NCBI RefSeq assembly: GCF_900113275.1
Contig: NZ_FOOU01000015.1
Location: 1 to 64,000, forward strand
Direction: 5' to 3'
DNA: 64,000 nucleotides
Source of the DNA: Neptunomonas qingdaonensis
GTDB taxonomy: Bacteria; Pseudomonadota; Gammaproteobacteria; Pseudomonadales; Balneatricaceae
Shown here piece by piece: positions 50,548 through 60,081 of this stretch (position 1 is the stretch's first letter; each line of letters opens with the position of its first letter). Below the pieces are notes generated by a model. It had not been told where the DNA came from. It ran no database searches and saw nothing but the letters and a program-made list of their open reading frames with translations. A program made the translations under genes and the position numbers.

Positions 50548-53355
50548 TCAATCGAGTAGTTTCAATCCCGGTGGCAGGCTTTCGCCGTAGATTTTGTAGC
50601 TGTCGGCGTCATCCAATTCGGTGACCTCGGTGACCATCGCAATCCATTTTGGCGGCGCTTTACTGGCTTGCAGAGCGGAGACGATGGATTGACGTAATTC
50701 AGGCTCAAGATCGCGGCTGCGATCACCACTGACGCGTGCCATCACCACCGTAGCAAAGGCCGCCTGGGGTTGCTTGTTCCAGTCTTTTTTCAGTAACGCC
50801 GGTATCCACTTAGCCAGGGTGTCCTGATCGATCAGATTATGCGCGCTACCGTGCAGCGGAATCCGGCTGCCTATCCGGCCCAGAGCCACCCAGCTGCTTT
50901 GGATTTCACGGGAGTTTTCCAGCCTTTTTAATAACCAGCGACCCAGTTCCTGCTTCTTATCCGACGGCAACCCTTCCAGCGCAGCCGCCAACAACACCAT
51001 GCCTTCATAGGCTTTATATTTTAGCTCGGCCTGAAGTTTACGATTACGCTCGGCGACAGGGTTGATGTATTTGGCCACCTGTTTGTGCAACAGCAATTGC
51101 TGATCGACATTCAATCCACCCGCCACCCGGCGCCAGAAAGTCCACCATTGGTTCCAGTCCGGATTGCTCTTGTCGAACTGCAGCCCCTGCTGAAATAACG
51201 GCCAGATCTGCTCCAGACGCCAGTCGTCCAGTGGGTAGCCCAAACCGGGGCGCAGGCAAAAACCAGTCAGGTTAAACCACGTCTGCTCATGCTGTTGGGA
51301 GCGACGGCGGCGACCTCGGTGCTTGATAAACAGGTCAGCCAGGGCGCGCAGCAGGGGTACTTCCCACCCCTCACGAGGACCCAACAGGCGCTCGAGATTG
51401 ACACGCAGCAGCTTCACCGACTTGGCATCGATTGTTTGCCGCGACTTACCATAAATAGTCTCCACCAATTGACGGGCGCTATCGAACTCTGCCGGTAATC
51501 CGCCTACGTCAGTGTTCAGAGCCTCGGCTTGCGGGGCTTTGCGCACGGGAAATTCCAACCGCCAGCGACGTGCCGCATCCGCAGCGGCGACACATTCCAG
51601 CCCCAGGGTCCCGACTTCGGTCAGGGTCGCCACCAACTCCACCTCGACAGCGGTCTCCCCTCCCTCAGCGGCAGGGATCGCGGCCATCAGGGGGGGTAAA
51701 GGCTGAAATTGCGGATCGCCCAATGGTGTCAGTGTTCCGGGGATGGGTGAATCATCGGCCGCCGAAGACATCAACTGAAATTGTACCGGTTGGCCGAGAC
51801 TGAGCACAAAGCGGCGCTCCGGCAAGGGTATCTCGACCCCGGTCTCAGTGCCTCTGGGCAACAAGCAGATACCTTGAAGCGAGGTGTTCCGGGCGGGCTG
51901 ATCTTGATCGAGTTTGAGGAAGTAACTACGCGCCGAGCCGCCACCGATACGTACGCCCTTGCCTCGGCGCGCCAATCCGTGGGCCACCGCACCGCAGGCA
52001 ACCGCCAGATCCGGACGGCTATTTTCAAGCGTGCTCACCGGCTCCCCACGCCAACTGCACAGCAGGTCGCAGAGGCGCTGTGCAAGCACCCCGCCTTTAA
52101 AAAAACCGCCGTTGAGTAATAGTGCGTCGGGCATGTAGGAGGTACTATCGGCCTGATCCGCGAAGGCCTCTCGACTGACCCGTTCGTGGTGGTGCAGGAA
52201 CGCCGCCAATTGACGGCTGATCGAGGGGTCTGTGGCGTAGGGTAAACCAAACTCCTTCACCGCGCGCTGACGCTGCTGCGGCATGTCGCTAAGCTCAGTC
52301 AGCGGAACGAAGCCCTCCAGAGCCAAGGTCTGGGTTTGCTCCCGGCTCAAGTCGTAACTACGCGCGCCACCAATCAGGCGTGCCCCCGAACCGAGAACGG
52401 TAACCTTGGCTGTCTCAGGCGCGTCCGTGGCGAGTAATTTTTCCTTGGCTAAACGCGTCTGCTGAATGAGCTGAGAAAGACTCGAGGCACGCAACCGCTT
52501 GCCCGGTTCAAGCACCCCGCTCTCGACCTGATGCGCCAAGGCAAGGTCGAGGTTGTCGCCGCCCAGCATCAGGTGATCACCGACGCCGATACGATCGAGC
52601 CTGGGCTGGCCACCTTCAAAGCCCAGGCGCACCAGGCTGAAATCCGAGGTACCACCGCCCACATCGCAAATCAGCAATAACCGATGCGATTTCAGGAAAT
52701 CTTCGGCCTGCGCCCCGTGGAGCGAAAGCCAGTCGTAACAAGCGGCGGTAGGTTCTTCCAATAATAAAATTTTTGCTAATCCGGCGAGCCTGGCCGCCTC
52801 GACCGTTAAGGTCCGCGCCAGATCTCCAAAAGAAGCCGGCACCGTCACAATCACTTCCTGATCTTCCAGCGGTTGGCTCGGATGGTCTGTATTCCACGCC
52901 GCGCGGATGTGGGCCAGATAGGAAGCGGTGGCCAGCACCGGAGAGACTTTATCGACGCCTTCGGCGCCTGCCCAGGGCAAAATAGGTGCCGTTGGGTCGG
53001 CCTGATCGTGGGACAACCAACTCTTGGCGCTGATTACTGAACGGCCTTCGACTTTACCGCTGAGTCCACGTGCCCATTCACCGATGATCACACCGGGCAA
53101 TTCGCCCTCCAGTGGAGTGGTACCCCAGGGAAGTTGCATATCTCCCTGTGGCACTTCATCGACGCCGGGATGATAACGGAACGAAGGCAGCAGCGGCAAT
53201 CGCGCTACTTCACCGGCAGCGACCAACTGGGGAATCGCATAAACTTGCGGTGCCGCGCTGGACTGGCCTTGCTTATCCAAACCACTGTAAGCAACCACGG
53301 TATGAGTGGTGCCGAGATCGATTCCGACGATAAACCGGGGGCGGGATGACTTCAT
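50548..53355 (-). CDS. Divergent Hsp70-family protein with large C-terminal domain (DUF3731-type)
   Basis: The 935-residue protein has an Hsp70 nucleotide-binding domain: phosphate-1 motif FIVGIDLGTTHTVVAYS (8-24), EVIVTVPASFGDLARTLTVE, EEPTAACYDWLS, phosphate-2 LLICDVGGGTSDFSLV (about 227-242), GDNLDLALAHQVE and the adenosine motif LLNGGFFKGGVLAQRL. No canonical substrate-binding domain follows; instead about 330 residues of an alpha-helical C-terminal region (EQIWPLFQQGLQF and on) occur. It is the last of three genes with another Hsp70-like protein (51 bp upstream) and DUF2760. These proteins are cytosolic ATPases of unknown client. The ATPase motifs are intact. Function inferred only as chaperone-like. 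Confidence 0.88.
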   Translation of the reverse strand: MKSSRPRFIVGIDLGTTHTVVAYSGLDKQGQSSAAPQVYAIPQLVAAGEVARLPLLPSFRYHPGVDEVPQGDMQLPWGTTPLEGELPGVIIGEWARGLSGKVEGRSVISAKSWLSHDQADPTAPILPWAGAEGVDKVSPVLATASYLAHIRAAWNTDHPSQPLEDQEVIVTVPASFGDLARTLTVEAARLAGLAKILLLEEPTAACYDWLSLHGAQAEDFLKSHRLLLICDVGGGTSDFSLVRLGFEGGQPRLDRIGVGDHLMLGGDNLDLALAHQVESGVLEPGKRLRASSLSQLIQQTRLAKEKLLATDAPETAKVTVLGSGARLIGGARSYDLSREQTQTLALEGFVPLTELSDMPQQRQRAVKEFGLPYATDPSISRQLAAFLHHHERVSREAFADQADSTSYMPDALLLNGGFFKGGVLAQRLCDLLCSWRGEPVSTLENSRPDLAVACGAVAHGLARRGKGVRIGGGSARSYFLKLDQDQPARNTSLQGICLLPRGTETGVEIPLPERRFVLSLGQPVQFQLMSSAADDSPIPGTLTPLGDPQFQPLPPLMAAIPAAEGGETAVEVELVATLTEVGTLGLECVAAADAARRWRLEFPVRKAPQAEALNTDVGGLPAEFDSARQLVETIYGKSRQTIDAKSVKLLRVNLERLLGPREGWEVPLLRALADLFIKHRGRRRRSQQHEQTWFNLTGFCLRPGLGYPLDDWRLEQIWPLFQQGLQFDKSNPDWNQWWTFWRRVAGGLNVDQQLLLHKQVAKYINPVAERNRKLQAELKYKAYEGMVLLAAALEGLPSDKKQELGRWLLKRLENSREIQSSWVALGRIGSRIPLHGSAHNLIDQDTLAKWIPALLKKDWNKQPQAAFATVVMARVSGDRSRDLEPELRQSIVSALQASKAPPKWIAMVTEVTELDDADSYKIYGESLPPGLKLLD

Positions 53356-53406
53356 CGGGCCATTCTACCAGAGAGCCGGAATCGGAAGGTACAAGCTACA
53401 ATATCT

Positions 53407-55236
53407 CTAGGCCTCGCGAACATTCAATTCCACTTGCCAGCGCTGGCTGCCATCCAGAGTCACGGCTTCCAGGCACAGGGTGCCCACTTCCGTTATCCGG
53501 CTCACTAAGCGTACCGGCACAACGTCCCCCGATTTACGGCCTTCGGTGGACAAGTGGGTCTGAATTTCCGGTAGCTCATCCAACTCCTCCGGCTCCCAAT
53601 AATCTAACTGGCTGCCTGCCTCGTCATCGCGTCGGGTGGTCGAAGCAAAGAAATTAAAGCGTACTGTCTCACCGACAACAAGCCCGAACTCACTGTCCTG
53701 CAACGCCACTTCTGTACCCTCTTCCATGCCAAACGGTGCGATACAGAGTGCTTCAAGAGGGGCTTCTATTCCCGGAATGGCTGGCATGGAGCTTTCGATA
53801 CCAATGTAATAAGCACTCGCAGTACCGCCACGAATACGTACGCCCTGACCTTGACGCACCTGACCGTAGTAAGCCGCGCCGCGCGCGACGGCGAGATCCA
53901 GGTCAATTCCCTGCAACAAGCGGGCATTTTCGGCCCCGGCAGCGTTCAGCCAATGGTTGATCAATGCCAGTGTTCGCTCGGATAGCTGCGGCGCCTTAAA
54001 TACACCACCGTTCAACAGAATCGCAGAGGGCTGGATAAAACTCCCTTCGGACGGCCCCAAGAGCTCGTCGGCTGCACCTTTCTGTCGGCTCAGGAAGGCC
54101 GCCAGATGACGCGACATAGCCGGGTCCTTCGCATAAGGCAGACCTAGTTGGTTGAGTGCACCGCGGGATTGATGCGCCGGGTGTGCGTCGATATCTACCA
54201 GTGGAAAGAAACCTTCAATCAACGTTTCCGTCACTTCGCTGCGAGTCAGTTCGGTACTCAGGGTTCCGCCGATCAACTTAGAACCGCGGCTGGGAACAAC
54301 AACCGGTACTGCGTCTAACGTTGGATCAGCCAACAGCTGTTCCTTTGCTTCGCGACAACCATGTGTAATCCCCAATATTTGCCAAGGCTGCAGACTCTTA
54401 CCCTCTTGGGCAAGCTTTGCTTTTATCCGATAGGCCAGGGCCAGATCCATGTTGTCGCCACCGAGCAGAATATGCTCACCGACAGCAATTCGGTCCAACA
54501 CGAGATTACCGTCACTCTCGCTGACCGCGATGAGCGACAGATCCGTGGTACCGCCGCCAATATCCACTACCAGAATGATATCGCCAACAGTGACCTGTTG
54601 ACGCCAGTCGTCACCGCAGGTTTGCAGCCAGCTATAGACTGCCGCTTGTGGTTCTTCAAGCAAAGTAAGATGTTGAATTCCCGCGACCCGAGCCGCTTCG
54701 GCGGTTAACTCGCGCGCCCCTGGATCAAAAGACGCAGGTACCGTGAGGATAACCTCCTGATCCTTCAGAGGGGCATCGGGAAAGCGGTGATTCCATGCCT
54801 CCCGCAGGTGCTCCAAAAATGTGATTGAAGCGCCCAGAGGTGACACTTTAACGACCTCTTCCGGACTATTGAGCGGCAAAAATGCTTCATGCCGGTCGAT
54901 CCCGGCGTTGCATAGCCAGCTCTTGGCACTGGAGACAAGTCGCATCGGCGTTTTACTGCCCAGATTGCGCGCCAGTTCACCAACGAGGGACGCCGGATTC
55001 TCGCTCCAGGGAAGCGCCAAATCCGCGCTATTGAGCTCCTGATCGTGGGGCTGATAGATAAATGACGGAAGCTGAGTTTGTGCTTCTACGGCACCGGGTT
55101 GAGTCAACTGAGGAATAGTTACAATCTCAGGAGGCGTGCCCTCTTCGGCGCCGAGTTCAACGTAAGACAACACACAATGGGTGGTGCCCAAGTCGATACC
55201 TACCGCATAACGCGCGTTCTGCTCTGTATCACTCAT
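53407..55236 (-). CDS. Divergent Hsp70-family protein
   Basis: The 609-residue protein has phosphate-1 YAVGIDLGTTHCVLSYVEL (10-28), EVILTVPASFDPGARELTAE, LEEPQAAVYSWLQ, phosphate-2 ILVVDIGGGTTDLSLIAV (about 220-237), GDNMDLALAYRIK and the adenosine motif ILLNGGVFKAPQLSER. It is close to DnaK length but the C-terminal part, about 500-609, is a short beta-rich segment rather than a DnaK lid. It resembles the ATPase half of the neighbouring 935-residue protein, so the two probably arose by duplication and may act as a pair. Its ATG overlaps the DUF2760 stop by four bases (translational coupling). No J-domain or GrpE gene is near. Confidence 0.9.
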   Translation of the reverse strand: MSDTEQNARYAVGIDLGTTHCVLSYVELGAEEGTPPEIVTIPQLTQPGAVEAQTQLPSFIYQPHDQELNSADLALPWSENPASLVGELARNLGSKTPMRLVSSAKSWLCNAGIDRHEAFLPLNSPEEVVKVSPLGASITFLEHLREAWNHRFPDAPLKDQEVILTVPASFDPGARELTAEAARVAGIQHLTLLEEPQAAVYSWLQTCGDDWRQQVTVGDIILVVDIGGGTTDLSLIAVSESDGNLVLDRIAVGEHILLGGDNMDLALAYRIKAKLAQEGKSLQPWQILGITHGCREAKEQLLADPTLDAVPVVVPSRGSKLIGGTLSTELTRSEVTETLIEGFFPLVDIDAHPAHQSRGALNQLGLPYAKDPAMSRHLAAFLSRQKGAADELLGPSEGSFIQPSAILLNGGVFKAPQLSERTLALINHWLNAAGAENARLLQGIDLDLAVARGAAYYGQVRQGQGVRIRGGTASAYYIGIESSMPAIPGIEAPLEALCIAPFGMEEGTEVALQDSEFGLVVGETVRFNFFASTTRRDDEAGSQLDYWEPEELDELPEIQTHLSTEGRKSGDVVPVRLVSRITEVGTLCLEAVTLDGSQRWQVELNVREA

Positions 55237-55793
55237 AACTCGACCTCTGCCGGTGCTAAGATTCGTACGTCATGGCCTTTTGCCAGTTGTGGCAATCGCA
55301 CCTGTGTGGCTTTCCAACCGCGATGCACCAGAGTACCGGTGAACGGTGCTGAACCGACGACATTGCCCGTCAGTCGGACCTGGGAAGCATCAAATCCAGA
55401 CTCCAGTGTGAGTCGGGACTCTTCTTCCTCGGTTCGAATCGGTGACAGGGTAAAGTAGCCCGCGATTGTTTTTTTGCTGCCTTCATGCACCACCCGCGCG
55501 GCGGCGCCGATATCCGCATCCGAGTAACTGCTGAGGTCTTCGTGGACGAAATCTAGAAAGCGCGCGTCCTGCTGCAGTAGAGACAGCAGTTGCAGGGCAG
55601 ATTCAGGTGTGGTGTCTTTTAAAACGGAGGGAGTGGCCGCTGGCTCGACGGGGGCTGAAGGCTGCTCTGCTGGCTTGGCATTAACATCGGCAGGCTTTCT
55701 CATCAGACTAACAAATAATAACAGAGCGAGTACCAGCAAAAGCAGGTGCAGCGCGTCAAAGGCTACGGGTATCAAACTAAATTCGATGGACAT
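55233..55793 (-). CDS. DUF2760 protein, membrane-anchored
   Basis: The 186-residue protein has one hydrophobic segment near the N-terminus (VAFDALHLLLLVLALLLFVS, about 8-27), then a Pro/Ala-rich linker to about residue 60. The DUF2760 domain follows: LQLLSLLQQDARFLDFVHED, YSDADIGAAARVVHEGSKKT, and near the C-terminus GTLVHRGWKATQVRLPQLA. It is probably an inner-membrane protein with a cytosolic domain. It is the first gene of the DUF2760-Hsp70-Hsp70 operon and its stop overlaps the next start, so it probably works with these chaperone-like ATPases, perhaps anchoring them. Function unknown. Confidence 0.88.
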   Translation of the reverse strand: MSIEFSLIPVAFDALHLLLLVLALLLFVSLMRKPADVNAKPAEQPSAPVEPAATPSVLKDTTPESALQLLSLLQQDARFLDFVHEDLSSYSDADIGAAARVVHEGSKKTIAGYFTLSPIRTEEEESRLTLESGFDASQVRLTGNVVGSAPFTGTLVHRGWKATQVRLPQLAKGHDVRILAPAEVEL

Positions 55794-56145
55794 TGTGGGT
55801 TGTCTTCCTTTGTTGACAGTTATAATCGTGAGAGTTTGTCACATAAAATACAAAATCCGCAAACTAACGGCCGATACCGCCCAGCCGCTAAACCACTGGA
55901 AAAAACGGCTTGCTGTCGCGGTAATTCAGCTTTTCTTATTGCATTGCAACATTGTGTTGCTGCAGCGCCAAAATTGCAAGATCAGATCAGTCGTAGTGTG
56001 AACCATCCCCACACCTCTGGTAATTGGCATTTCTGGCTGACGAATATACACACGATTTTACGTCTTTGACTCTATCTGGGTTTCATACAGACACAAAAAA
56101 ACCCCCATCATTTCTGATGGGAGTTTTTTTTAAAACCAGCTTAAA
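55794..56145. other. Intergenic region between phasin and the DUF2760 operon
   Basis: The 352-bp gap holds the promoter region of the DUF2760 operon (AAGGAAGA before its ATG) and the phasin terminator at 56094-56131. Nothing else can be supported. Confidence 0.55.
56094..56131 (-). terminator. Strong terminator of the phasin gene
   Basis: CCCATCA-tttc-TGATGGG with A-run on one side and T-run on the other. It lies 15 bp after the phasin stop and can work in both directions. Confidence 0.93.
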
Positions 56146-56514
56146 TTAAGCAGTTTTTTTGGCAAGCGCTTTAACAGCTGGAGCTACAGCGTCTTTGCTT
56201 TCAGTCAGGATAGCCTGAACTTCAGCAAAGTAAGCCTGAGTGCTTTCTACAGATGCTTTAGCTTCAGTCTGTAGCGCTTCAAAGTTGGCTTTAGCTTCTT
56301 CAGTTTTAGCAGTAAAGAAGGAAGTGAGTGCTTCAACGTCTTTAATTTCTGAAAGGGCTTTAAAATCAGCTTGTGCTTGAGCAACTTGCTTCTCAGCAGT
56401 CGCTTTCTGCAGCTCGAATGCCTTAGTAAAGGTGGCTGTGTTTAGTTCGATCAGCTTCTGTACTGGAGCGCCAAAAGCAGAGAAGTCAGTAGTAGGCATA
56501 TTATTAAACATCAT
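56146..56514 (-). CDS. phaP: Phasin family protein
   Basis: The 122-residue protein is almost entirely helical and Ala/Glu/Lys-rich. It starts MMFNNMPTTDFSAFGAPVQK, continues LIELNTATFTKAFELQKATA (the phasin-2 core, residues 20-39) and has an Ala/Lys tail VAPAVKALAKKTA. It coats polyhydroxyalkanoate granules and controls their size and number. AAGGAT before the start indicates strong translation, and the strong terminator fits a highly expressed gene. No PHA synthase gene is in the window. Confidence 0.9.
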   Translation of the reverse strand: MMFNNMPTTDFSAFGAPVQKLIELNTATFTKAFELQKATAEKQVAQAQADFKALSEIKDVEALTSFFTAKTEEAKANFEALQTEAKASVESTQAYFAEVQAILTESKDAVAPAVKALAKKTA

Positions 56515-56660
56515 TTATATCCTTATAGAAGAGTAGTTGATAAAGCGATGGTATATCGCCCAATGCTGCAACGCAACAATTATTTTTTTACTGATCGCTG
56601 TATTTATCATAACCATCTAAAAAATAAGGAATATATAGAAATTAATTTTTTGTGCACATG

Positions 56661-58100
56661 CTAATCCAGCGCAGCGCGAGTTAAATCATCCGTACCATGT
56701 CGAGGGGCATCCAAAAACCCAACTGGAATCAAATCCTCAATGTACTTTGCAATACTAATAGCCAGTAAATCATCCCCCCTATCAGCTACGACTTGAAGCC
56801 CAACAGGCAAACCGTCCAGCAGCCCACAAGATATAGACAATGCCGGTTGCTGAGTAAGATTAAACGGGTAAGAGAAAGGCGTCCAATCCGTCCAATGCTC
56901 TTGATCAGCCGTCTCTGTATTTTGACCCGCGTTAAAGGCAGTCCGCGGCAGTGTAGGTGTAATTAAAATATCGTATGTCGAATGAAACTCCTGCATAGTG
57001 CGCCCTAACTCTGCTCTTTGATCAGCCGCCTTCATATAATCCACAATATCAATTTTGCTTCCTTCGATTCCTATTTGGAGAAAGCCTGGGTCAAGAAGGC
57101 CACGTTGTTGTTCGTTGAAATTCGAAACAACTTTCGCTGCCCCCGCAAACCAAAGGGTTGAAAACGTATCGATAGGGTCATTAAAGCCAGGATCGATAAG
57201 ATCAACTTCTGCACCCATCTCTTTAAGAGCATTCACGGCACAGTCTACAAGCTTGAGAACGCCAGCATCTACATCGACATATCCAAGGGTCGGGCTGTAG
57301 GCTATTTTCAGGCCCTTAAGAGGGAGGCTTTTTTGATCACTCCAACTAGCGTTGAAAATACGAGTTGAGTACCAATCCCGCAAATCTGGCTTTGCTATAA
57401 CATCCATCATCAACAAACTATCTTGCACCGTCCTGCTAATTGGCCCGAGATGAGAAAGAGTCGTCATTGCACTTGCCGGCCACTGAGGTATAAAACCAAA
57501 AGTGGGTTTTATACCAAACACACCGCAAAAAGAAGCGGGGATTCTAATAGATCCTCCGGCATCACTGGCTTGATGCAATACTCCCATATTTAACGCGGCG
57601 GCAGCTGCAGCTCCGCCGGAAGAGCCTCCGGATGTAAGTGTTGTATTCCACGGGTTTCTTGTAACACCGGTGAGAGGGCTATCGGTAACGCCCTTCCAAC
57701 CGAACTCTGGTGTTGTCGTTTTACCCAGTATTACAGCCCCTGCTTGCCGCATCTTTTGTGAAAATGGAGCATCAACATTAGCTAAGTCTTCTGAACTGGT
57801 AAGTGAGCCGCTGCGGTGAGGCCACCCCGCCACCAGCGTTAAATCCTTGATCGAGCTTGCCACGCCATCAATTTTACTCAGGGGTTCGCCTTTGAACCAA
57901 CGCGCTTCCGACTCTTTTGCCGCTTTAATCGCATCCTCCTCAGCAACAAAGCAGTATGCATTGATTGATGGGTTGTATTTGGCAATTCGCTGCAGCGAAG
58001 CTTGGGTCGCTTCTACAGGAGAAAGCTCTTTGGTTTTAAAGAGTTGGCAAAGTTCGACGGCTGTCATATCTGCGATGTTAGTTTTATGCGCTTTAATCAT
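56661..58100 (-). CDS. Amidase-signature family amidase
   Basis: The 479-residue amidase has the catalytic Ser-cis-Ser-Lys triad: Lys85 (VASSIKDLT), cis-Ser160 (TSGGSSGGAAAAA) and nucleophile Ser184 (DAGGSIRIPASFCGVFGIKP). Spacing (24 between the serines) matches the family. It hydrolyses an amide to acid and ammonia. No signal peptide is seen. It is the last gene of the operon livJ-H-M-G-F-hydrolase-amidase and its ATG overlaps the end of the M20 hydrolase gene by 8 bases. The two hydrolases probably act in succession on the compound the transporter brings in. Substrate unknown. Confidence 0.92.
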   Translation of the reverse strand: MIKAHKTNIADMTAVELCQLFKTKELSPVEATQASLQRIAKYNPSINAYCFVAEEDAIKAAKESEARWFKGEPLSKIDGVASSIKDLTLVAGWPHRSGSLTSSEDLANVDAPFSQKMRQAGAVILGKTTTPEFGWKGVTDSPLTGVTRNPWNTTLTSGGSSGGAAAAAALNMGVLHQASDAGGSIRIPASFCGVFGIKPTFGFIPQWPASAMTTLSHLGPISRTVQDSLLMMDVIAKPDLRDWYSTRIFNASWSDQKSLPLKGLKIAYSPTLGYVDVDAGVLKLVDCAVNALKEMGAEVDLIDPGFNDPIDTFSTLWFAGAAKVVSNFNEQQRGLLDPGFLQIGIEGSKIDIVDYMKAADQRAELGRTMQEFHSTYDILITPTLPRTAFNAGQNTETADQEHWTDWTPFSYPFNLTQQPALSISCGLLDGLPVGLQVVADRGDDLLAISIAKYIEDLIPVGFLDAPRHGTDDLTRAALD

Positions 58101-59364
58101 GTTCTGCTACCCCCGCAGACAAGAGTAAAACGTTAAGTAGAACAGATGCCCCTGCTCCAAGGTCTTCAGCGTTAGCCCTTTCTAGCTCATTGTGACTAAT
58201 CCCTCCCTCGCAAGGGACAAAAATCATTCCCGCAGAAGTAACGTCTGCCATAAAGATTGCATCGTGCCCCGCGCCACTAACAACATCCATATTCGGATAC
58301 CCTAATCTGGAAGCGGCCTCTCTGACGTTGTTAACGCAGCTGGAATCAAACGCTATCGGAGGGAAATCTGCTGTAGGGGTGATGATTGTTTGAACGCCGT
58401 ACTTTTGATCAAGAGAATTGATTTTACTGTGCAAGTCTTTAACCATGGTTTCAAGAACATCGGACTCCAGGTGGCGAAGATCTGCGGTCATTTTAACTCG
58501 ACCAGGTATAACATTTCGCGAACCCGGGAAAACGTCGAAACAGCCAACGGTTCCGCGCCCATGAGGTGTGTTTTTTACCGCTAGTTCATTTATAAACTGA
58601 ATTATTTCTGCGCCCGCAAGAGAGGCATCTTTTCGAAGATGCATCGGCGTTGGTCCAGCGTGGGCTTCTACACCTGTGATCTCAATATCAAACCACTTTT
58701 GGCCAAGAGCACCAATAACAACGCCAACTTGCTTGCACTCATCTTCTAATACAGGGCCTTGCTCAATGTGAGCTTCATAGTACGCGGCAGCTTTATGACC
58801 AATATGACTTTTATTTCCGGTGTAACCAATTGCATTCAACGCTTCTTGTACTGAGATGCCCGCATCATCTTTTGTCGTCAGTGCTTCTTTTAGTGAGAAC
58901 TTACCAGTGAATACACCAGAACCCATCATACAGGGCGGAAACCGCGAACCTTCTTCATTCGTCCATGCCACGATTTCGATTGGAGCCAGCGTCTGAATCT
59001 TAAGGTCATTTAGCGTGCGGATCGCTTCTAAACCCGCCATAACCCCAAAGCATCCATCAAATTTGCCGCCGGTTGGCTGAGTGTCTATATGGGACCCGGT
59101 CATGATGGGAGGCAAATCATTATTTAACCCGGGTCTTCTGGCAAAAATATTACCTATTTCATCGACAGATACGTTGCAACCAGCTTCTTCACACCAGGTT
59201 TTAAATAGGTCACGCCCTTGTTTATCTAACTCGGTTAACGCCAAACGGTTTAAACCACCTTTAGAAGTATGTCCGATTTGACCATGGGTCATCAGGCAGT
59301 CCCAAAGACGTTCGGTATTTACTGTGATCTGTCCGATACTCGGTAATAACTCAGTTGTTTTCAT
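58093..59364 (-). CDS. M20 hydrolase, N-carbamoyl-amino-acid/allantoate amidohydrolase type
   Basis: The 423-residue metal hydrolase has MTGSHIDTQPTGGKFDGCFG (His92, Asp103), IVAWTNEEGSRFPPCMMGSG (Glu137/138), AAYYEAHIEQGPVLE (His199) and, near the end, SGAGHDAIFMADVTSAGMIF with SHNELE. This arrangement is that of HyuC, allantoate amidohydrolase and beta-ureidopropionase, which cleave N-carbamoyl groups to give the amino compound, CO2 and ammonia. The gene is 15 bp after the LivF-type ATPase gene. Together with the amidase downstream it fits the catabolism of a ureide, hydantoin-derived or carbamoylated compound. No dihydropyrimidinase/hydantoinase gene is in the window. Confidence 0.92.
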   Translation of the reverse strand: MKTTELLPSIGQITVNTERLWDCLMTHGQIGHTSKGGLNRLALTELDKQGRDLFKTWCEEAGCNVSVDEIGNIFARRPGLNNDLPPIMTGSHIDTQPTGGKFDGCFGVMAGLEAIRTLNDLKIQTLAPIEIVAWTNEEGSRFPPCMMGSGVFTGKFSLKEALTTKDDAGISVQEALNAIGYTGNKSHIGHKAAAYYEAHIEQGPVLEDECKQVGVVIGALGQKWFDIEITGVEAHAGPTPMHLRKDASLAGAEIIQFINELAVKNTPHGRGTVGCFDVFPGSRNVIPGRVKMTADLRHLESDVLETMVKDLHSKINSLDQKYGVQTIITPTADFPPIAFDSSCVNNVREAASRLGYPNMDVVSGAGHDAIFMADVTSAGMIFVPCEGGISHNELERANAEDLGAGASVLLNVLLLSAGVAEHD

Positions 59365-59379
59365 GATAGGTTCCCTCTA

Positions 59380-60081
59380 CTAAACAGCAAGATACCGGTT
59401 CTTGATGTCGTCTTGTTTGCTAAATTCGGTTTGAGTGCCCTGGTAAACGATTTCACCAAGCTCAATCACATAATGTTTGTCTGCAAGCTTCTCGCATACC
59501 GATAGGTTTTGTTCGACGAGTAGCACACCCACTCCAGCTGCACGAATCCGATCCAAAATTCGTACAATCTCATCAACGATGACGGGTGCCAGACCTTCTG
59601 TTGGCTCATCAAGGAGAAGAAACTTCGGGTTATTTACCAGTGCTCGCGCGATTGCGAGCATTTGTTGTTCACCACCAGACAGGGCGTTGCCACCGTTCTT
59701 TCTTCGCTCCTTTAAACGTGGGAACATTTGATAAATATCTTCAAGAGCCCAAGGGCTTTTTTTGTTGATGGCAATCATCAGATTTTCTTCAACCGAAAGA
59801 ATGCCGAAGATGCCACGATGTTCTGGTACTAAAGCGATACCCCGACGAGCTATCTCGAATATTTCCTTTCCTACAAGATTTTCGTCGTCTAATAAGACGG
59901 ACCCTTGTTGCGCTTTGACGATGCTGACAATCGTCTTAAGCGTCGTCGTTTTACCCGCTCCGTTGCGCCCCAATAAAGTTACAATTTCTCCGGATTCAAC
60001 AGCCAGGTTAATTCCGTGCAAAATATGGCTTTTACCATAATAAGAATGCAGGTTATTGATAACTAATCTACTCACTGCCAC
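59380..60081 (-). CDS. livF: Branched-chain amino acid/amide-type ABC transporter ATPase LivF
   Basis: The 233-residue ATPase has NNLHSYYGKSHILHGINLAV, Walker A LLGRNGAGKTTTLKTI (about 35-50), GIALVPEHRGIFGILSVEEN, the ABC signature LSGGEQQMLAIARAL (about 134-148) and Walker B FLLLDEPTEGLAPV. Short length and the REG-like EHRGIF block identify LivF. It drives HAAT-class import with LivG. The start overlaps the LivG end by 14 bases. Sequence of the operon: livJ, livH, livM, livG, livF, hydrolase, amidase. Confidence 0.93.
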   Translation of the reverse strand: MAVSRLVINNLHSYYGKSHILHGINLAVESGEIVTLLGRNGAGKTTTLKTIVSIVKAQQGSVLLDDENLVGKEIFEIARRGIALVPEHRGIFGILSVEENLMIAINKKSPWALEDIYQMFPRLKERRKNGGNALSGGEQQMLAIARALVNNPKFLLLDEPTEGLAPVIVDEIVRILDRIRAAGVGVLLVEQNLSVCEKLADKHYVIELGEIVYQGTQTEFSKQDDIKNRYLAV

